From NCBI GenBank assembly GCA_007121485.1, contig SKKM01000222.1, positions 1 to 9,824 on the forward strand: a stretch of 9,824 bases of DNA, in the 5' to 3' direction. The DNA is from Wenzhouxiangella sp. GTDB taxonomy: Bacteria > Pseudomonadota > Gammaproteobacteria > Xanthomonadales > Wenzhouxiangellaceae. The notes below the pieces were generated by a model. That model was not told the DNA's origin, did not search any database, and was given only the letters and a program-made list of their open reading frames with translations. The position numbers were made by a program, and so were the translations under genes. Shown here piece after piece: positions 7,202 through 9,824 of this stretch (positions within the stretch are counted from its first letter, which is position 1; the number at the start of each line of letters is the position of its first letter).

Positions 7202-7675
7202 CTACCAGGTGCGCGTCCCCGGTCCACCCTTGAACGGGCCGCTGACCCACGAACTGATCCAGCCGCCGTAGAAATCACCCTCCTGCGGCCGGATGCGCTC
7301 ATCGGCGACATGGCAGGCCTCCACGCGCCCGGCATAGAAAGAGACGTGATCGCGCATCCGTTCATCGCGCGGATCCGGATAAGCCCAGCACACATCCTCG
7401 ACCAGGCCGTTGCCGGTGCGCAGGTGCCAGTAGCGGGCCTGCCCTTTCCATTCGCAAAAGGTTCGCGTGGCGCTGGGCTCGAGCAGCGAGAAATCGACAT
7501 CCTCGGGCGGGAAGTAATAGCAAGGCGGGTGCGAGGTTTCCAGGACCCGCAGGCCGCGGTTCGTTGCGGCCAGGATCCGGCCGCGGTCTTCGACGCGGAG
7601 CGGCCAGTCGATGCACTCGAGGCGTGGCGGGCGCGGGTAGTCCCAGACGGACTCATGTTCAGGCAGTCGGCTCAT
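7202..7675 (-). CDS. DUF427 domain protein
   Basis: The 157-residue soluble protein covers one DUF427 domain almost end to end. Conserved blocks include WDYPRPPRLE (~11-20), GLRVLETSHPP (~41-51), YYFPPEDVDFSLLEPS (~53-68), TFCEWKGQARYW (~72-83), WAYPDPR (~97-103), DHVSFYAGRVEACHV (~109-123), and FYGGWISSWVSGPFKGGPGT near the end. The many conserved Trp, Tyr and Pro residues suggest a ligand pocket, but the biochemical role of the family is not established. The ATG at 7675 starts at the normal place for the family. The reading frame stays open upstream to 7804, but that part crosses the regulatory region of bfd and has no homology. A GAGGA lies 12 nt upstream of the ATG, rather far for a ribosome site. 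It is divergent from bfd with 148 nt between the starts, so regulators bound there could affect both genes. Confidence 0.92.
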   Translation of the reverse strand: MSRLPEHESVWDYPRPPRLECIDWPLRVEDRGRILAATNRGLRVLETSHPPCYYFPPEDVDFSLLEPSATRTFCEWKGQARYWHLRTGNGLVEDVCWAYPDPRDERMRDHVSFYAGRVEACHVADERIRPQEGDFYGGWISSWVSGPFKGGPGTRTW

Positions 7676-7727
7676 GATGCGGAATATTCCTCGATTGGCA
7701 ACACTTTGCTCACCGGCCAGCATGAAC

Positions 7728-7740
7728 TTGACCGGGTCAA
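7728..7740. promoter_or_regulatory. Perfect 13-bp palindrome between the DUF427 gene and bfd
   Basis: TTGACCGGGTCAA is a perfect 6-1-6 inverted repeat. Its half-site TTGACC recurs 44 bp away as the left half of the FNR-type box (7772-7777). The inner spacing (5-3-5) is one base short of the FNR/CRP geometry. It may bind another dimeric regulator, or be a weakened second site of the same one. It lies 53-65 nt upstream of the DUF427 ATG. Confidence 0.35.
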
Positions 7741-7771
7741 TGCCGGGAAAAGAAGCCACGCTGGGCAGAAT

Positions 7772-7785
7772 TTGACCTGGATCAA
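7772..7785 (+). promoter_or_regulatory. FNR/ANR-type binding site upstream of bfd
   Basis: TTGACCTGGATCAA matches the FNR/ANR consensus TTGAT-N4-ATCAA at 9 of 10 defined positions. Its centre, between 7778 and 7779, is at -41.5 if transcription begins at 7820, the standard place for a class II activator. It abuts the Fur box, sharing two bases. Low-oxygen activation of bfd is the inference; the site itself is read directly. Confidence 0.55.
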
Positions 7786-7802
7786 TATTGACAATCATTC
7801 TC
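7784..7802 (+). promoter_or_regulatory. Fur box of bfd
   Basis: AATATTGACAATCATTCTC matches the Fur consensus GATAATGATAATCATTATC at 15 of 19 positions. It covers the -35 element and most of the spacer of the predicted bfd promoter, so Fur-Fe2+ should block it. Iron repression of bfd is known in other gammaproteobacteria, including E. coli, and agrees with this. Confidence 0.75.
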
Positions 7803-7814
7803 ATTCGTTATACT
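7788..7814 (+). promoter_or_regulatory. Predicted bfd promoter
   Basis: TTGACA (7788-7793) and TATACT (7809-7814, 5/6) are separated by 15 nt, shorter than the usual 17, as tolerated in activator-dependent promoters. Transcription would start near 7820-7822, only 2-4 nt before the ATG. The mRNA would be nearly leaderless, in line with the lack of a Shine-Dalgarno sequence. Confidence 0.5.
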
Positions 7815-7823
7815 GTCGGCAAC

Positions 7824-8030
7824 ATGTATGTATGCATCTGCAATCGCCTGAAGGAAGACTTGATTCGGTCGCTGGCCGAGCAAGGACTGGGCTTTGAGGA
7901 AATTCAGGCAATCACCGGCTGCTCCAGCACCTGCGGCAGCTGCCGCACGTTCGCCGAAGAGCTGGTGCTGTCCGTTCAGATCCGAGCTCATCAGGTCATG
8001 CCTCTGAGAGTCGTCGCCAGCACTGCCTGA
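7824..8030 (+). CDS. bfd: Bacterioferritin-associated ferredoxin, [2Fe-2S]
   Basis: The 68-residue protein opens with MYVCICN, the hallmark of Bfd. A BFD-like [2Fe-2S] cluster would be held by C4, C6, C37 and C40 (CxC, then CGSC); an extra C33 lies next to them. In studied systems Bfd docks on bacterioferritin at the heme and passes electrons that reduce the stored ferric core so that Fe2+ is released. The bfr gene follows at 108 nt, which supports the role. The C-terminal tail (~50-68) is a few residues longer than in E. coli Bfd (64 residues). The ATG at 7824 is preferred because it places the first cysteine pair correctly; an in-frame TTG at 7788 would translate the Fur box. Expected to be induced by low iron, and perhaps by low oxygen. 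Confidence 0.93.
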   Translation: MYVCICNRLKEDLIRSLAEQGLGFEEIQAITGCSSTCGSCRTFAEELVLSVQIRAHQVMPLRVVASTA

Positions 8031-8089
8031 CCCCAACTTCAAGCCTGCCGCAGCCTCGCCTCGCGGTCACAGAGCATGGTGGGCTGCGA

Positions 8090-8095
8090 TATAGT
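8090..8095 (+). promoter_or_regulatory. Possible -10 element of bfr
   Basis: TATAGT (5/6 to consensus) lies 43 nt before the bfr ATG in the 108-nt gap after bfd. No good -35 is found 16-18 nt upstream. bfr may thus be transcribed alone, with bfd, or both. No terminator is visible between the two genes. Confidence 0.35.
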
Positions 8096-8106
8096 AATGC
8101 GCTGGA

Positions 8107-8119
8107 TTTTGACTCAAAA
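8107..8119. promoter_or_regulatory. Perfect 13-bp palindrome in the bfr leader
   Basis: TTTTGACTCAAAA is a perfect 6-1-6 inverted repeat, 19 nt before the bfr ATG. A one-base loop makes an RNA hairpin unlikely, so a protein-binding DNA site is the more natural reading. Placed just after the predicted start of transcription, it would suit a repressor. The Shine-Dalgarno candidate AGGGA (8124-8128) follows, 10 nt from the ATG. Confidence 0.35.
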
Positions 8120-8138
8120 CAACAGGGACTGAAGTTCA

Positions 8139-8624
8139 ATGAAAGGCGATCCGCAAATCATCGAATGGCTCAACAAGGCGCTGAAGGCCGAACTGACCGC
8201 GATCAACCAGTATTTCCTGCACTCGCGGATGTATGAGGACTGGGGCTTCGACCGGCTGGCCAAGAAGCTGTACCAGGAGTCCATCGAGGAGATGCAGCAC
8301 GCCGACCTCATCATCAAGCGCATCCTGCTGCTCGAAGGACTGCCCAATCTGCAGGACCTCGGTCGCCTGCGCATCGGCGAAACGCCCAAGGAAGCGCTGG
8401 AGTGCGACCTGGCCCTGGAGCTGGAGGCCGTGCCGATGTACCGCGACGCGGTGGAGTACGCGGAAAAATGCCGCGACTACGTCAGCCGCGACCTGTTCCA
8501 GTCCATCCTCGACGACGAGGAAAACCACGTCGACTGGATCGAGACCCAGATCGGCCTGATCGACAAGATCGGCGAGAAGAACTACTTCCAGACCCAGATG
8601 TCGCCGGCCGACGAAAGCGAGTAG
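8139..8624 (+). CDS. bfr: Bacterioferritin (heme-containing iron storage protein)
   Basis: The 161-residue four-helix protein follows E. coli Bfr (158 residues) from MKGD to the C-terminus. Twenty-four such chains form a cytoplasmic shell that oxidises Fe2+ and stores it as a ferric mineral. All ferroxidase ligands are present at the standard numbers: E18, E51, H54, E94, E127 and H130. The heme ligand M52 is kept (EEMQH), so this is the heme-binding type that can take electrons from Bfd, encoded just upstream. Strongly conserved stretches include AINQYFLHSRM (~21-31), LLEGLPNLQDLG (~64-75) and RDYVSRDL (~112-119). The C-terminal tail is slightly longer and acidic (ADESE). Start and length fit the family and need no adjustment. 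The gene converges on the FAD oxidoreductase gene with only 3 nt between stop codons. Confidence 0.97.
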   Translation: MKGDPQIIEWLNKALKAELTAINQYFLHSRMYEDWGFDRLAKKLYQESIEEMQHADLIIKRILLLEGLPNLQDLGRLRIGETPKEALECDLALELEAVPMYRDAVEYAEKCRDYVSRDLFQSILDDEENHVDWIETQIGLIDKIGEKNYFQTQMSPADESE

Positions 8625-8627
8625 GCA

Positions 8628-9824
8628 TCAGTCCGGGCTGAGCACCTTGCCCGGATTCAGCAAGCCATGCGGATCAAGCACCTGCTTGATCCGCTTCATG
8701 GATTCCAGTGCGGTCGCATCAGCGCTCTGCGCCAGGCGTCCTCTCCGCAACAAGCCGATGCCGTGCTCGGCAGCAATGGATCCGCCAAGCGCCAGCACGC
8801 GCTGAAACACCCGATCGTTGATCTCCCGCTCCAGGGCGCGGAATGCCTGGGCGCCCATGCCTTCCGGCTGGCTCAGGTTGAAATGCAGATTGCCGTCGCC
8901 GAGATGGCCGAACACGCAGGGCCGGATTCCCGGCACCAGCGCCGCCAGTTCAGCAAGGGCAGCCTCCATGAACTCCGGAATGACCGCCGTCGGCAGGGAA
9001 ATATCGTGCTTCAGGCTGAGCCCGCCCGCGCTCTGCGCATCGGAAATCGATTCCCGCAGACGCCAGAATTCAGCCCGTTGCGCGTTGCTCTCGGCCAGCA
9101 CCGCATCGGACACGCCATCTTCTTCCATGGCTTCGCCCAGCACCTCGAGCAGCGCGCCGCGCAACCAGTCACCGGCCGCCGCGCTGTCGCATTCGACCAG
9201 CACGTGCCACGGCGATGCGACATCGACCGGGCAGCGCGCGGCGCCCAGGTGATCCAGAACGAAGCGCATCGCCTGGGCCGGCATCAGTTCGTAAGCGGTC
9301 AAGGTCTCGCCCAGCGACCTGCGGGCCCGGCGCAGGACGGCCAGTGCAGCCCTTGGCGAGGCCAGCGCCAGCCACGCCGTCTCGCGCTGCTGCGGCAGCG
9401 GCTGCAGGGCCAGGGTCGCGGCGCTGATGATCGCCAGCGTGCCTTCCGAACCGACCAGCAGTTGGGCCAGGTTGTAGCCGCTGTTGTCCTTGCGCAGCGC
9501 CGACAGGCCGTTCCAGACCCGGCCGTCGGCGAACACCGCCTCCAGGCCCAGCACCATGGCCCGGGCGTTGCCGAAGCGGATGGTTTGATTGCCGCCGGCA
9601 TTGGTTGCCAGGACGCCGCCGATGGTGGCGCTGCCGCCCGAAGCCAACTCCAGCGGCAGTCGAAATCCGGCCTCGGCTGCCGCCTCGCCGGCCTGTTGCA
9701 GGGTGCATCCGGCATCGACCGTCAGGCTGGCCGAATCCGCATCCAGCCGGCGCAGCTGACGCATGCGCTCGAGGCTGACGAGCAGCTCCGCGCGCTCACC
9801 GCAGGCCACTGCGCCCCCGACCAG
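8628..9824 (-). CDS. FAD-linked 2-hydroxyacid dehydrogenase-type oxidoreductase (GlcD/D2HGDH family), 5' end outside window
   Basis: The window shows 398 residues, missing roughly the first 65-75 of a usual ~460-470. The N-terminal PCMH-type FAD-binding domain is seen from LVGGAVACGER through LELASGGSATIGGVLATNAGGN (~58-79) to LRKDNSGYNLAQLLVGSEGTLAII (~110-133). The C-terminal FAD-oxidase domain has KHDISLP (~272-278), GHLGDGNLHFN (~306-316), AAEHGIGLLRRG (~351-362) and HGLLNPGKVL at the end. Such flavoproteins oxidise D-lactate, glycolate or D-2-hydroxyglutarate and pass electrons to a flavoprotein or quinone acceptor. The KHDIS-type motif leans towards the D-2-hydroxyglutarate/D-lactate branch, but the substrate cannot be fixed. 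There is no signal peptide or Cys-rich iron-sulfur extension in the visible part. Translation is continuous to the right edge, so the GTG at 9809 is not the true start. Confidence 0.9.
   Translation of the reverse strand: MVGGAVACGERAELLVSLERMRQLRRLDADSASLTVDAGCTLQQAGEAAAEAGFRLPLELASGGSATIGGVLATNAGGNQTIRFGNARAMVLGLEAVFADGRVWNGLSALRKDNSGYNLAQLLVGSEGTLAIISAATLALQPLPQQRETAWLALASPRAALAVLRRARRSLGETLTAYELMPAQAMRFVLDHLGAARCPVDVASPWHVLVECDSAAAGDWLRGALLEVLGEAMEEDGVSDAVLAESNAQRAEFWRLRESISDAQSAGGLSLKHDISLPTAVIPEFMEAALAELAALVPGIRPCVFGHLGDGNLHFNLSQPEGMGAQAFRALEREINDRVFQRVLALGGSIAAEHGIGLLRRGRLAQSADATALESMKRIKQVLDPHGLLNPGKVLSPD

Noticed and set aside
7676..7804. Longer DUF427 protein starting at 7804.
   Set aside because: The extra 43 residues would be read from the Fur and FNR boxes and have no homology; the ATG at 7675 gives the usual family N-terminus.
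6584..7897. 437-codon plus-strand open frame across nei, DUF423, DUF427 and into bfd.
   Set aside because: It overlaps four well-supported genes and the divergent regulatory region in another frame; its translation has no family likeness.
8050..8087. GCAGCC...GGCTGC inverted repeat as a terminator between bfd and bfr.
   Set aside because: The loop is 26 nt and there is no T-run, so it does not look like an intrinsic terminator.

Overview
The window is high-GC, densely coded bacterial DNA. The Nei, E. coli-type Bfr and Bfd, and DUF427/DUF423 proteins, together with near-consensus Fur and FNR-type boxes, suggest a gammaproteobacterium, possibly of Xanthomonadales/Chromatiales type. That placement is inference from protein style and was not tested. 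No RNA genes, insertion sequences, CRISPR arrays or phage genes were seen. It reads as ordinary chromosome.

Layout. Positions 1-7675 carry seven minus-strand genes, read right to left: a DUF427 protein (7675-7202), a DUF423 membrane protein (7075-6695), an endonuclease VIII-type DNA glycosylase (6689-5838), a small DUF2007-like membrane-anchored protein (5800-5444), an SNF2-family helicase/ATPase (5429-2508), a secreted calcineurin-like phosphoesterase (2299-392), and the start of a TonB-dependent receptor that runs off the left edge (274-1). DUF423, nei, the DUF2007-like gene and the SNF2 gene are separated by only 5, 37 and 14 nt and look like one transcription unit. The phosphoesterase and the receptor have their own upstream regions. 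On the plus strand, bfd (7824-8030) and bfr (8139-8624) form an iron storage/release pair, divergent from the DUF427 gene. bfr converges, with 3 nt between stop codons, on a minus-strand FAD-linked 2-hydroxyacid dehydrogenase-type gene that runs off the right edge (9824-8628). No gene-free stretch exceeds 300 bases; the longest is 2300-2507.

How the genes fit together. Three genes concern iron: the receptor (probably siderophore or iron-chelate uptake), Bfr (storage) and Bfd (electron donor for release). The receptor and bfd each have a candidate Fur box, matching 12/19 and 15/19 of the consensus. The bfd promoter also has an FNR/ANR-type site placed where a class II activator would sit, and its predicted transcript begins only about 3 nt before the ATG. 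These regulatory sites, and an endonuclease VIII whose C-terminal zinc finger has lost three of its four cysteines, are the observations most worth checking. I found no convincing new multi-gene system.
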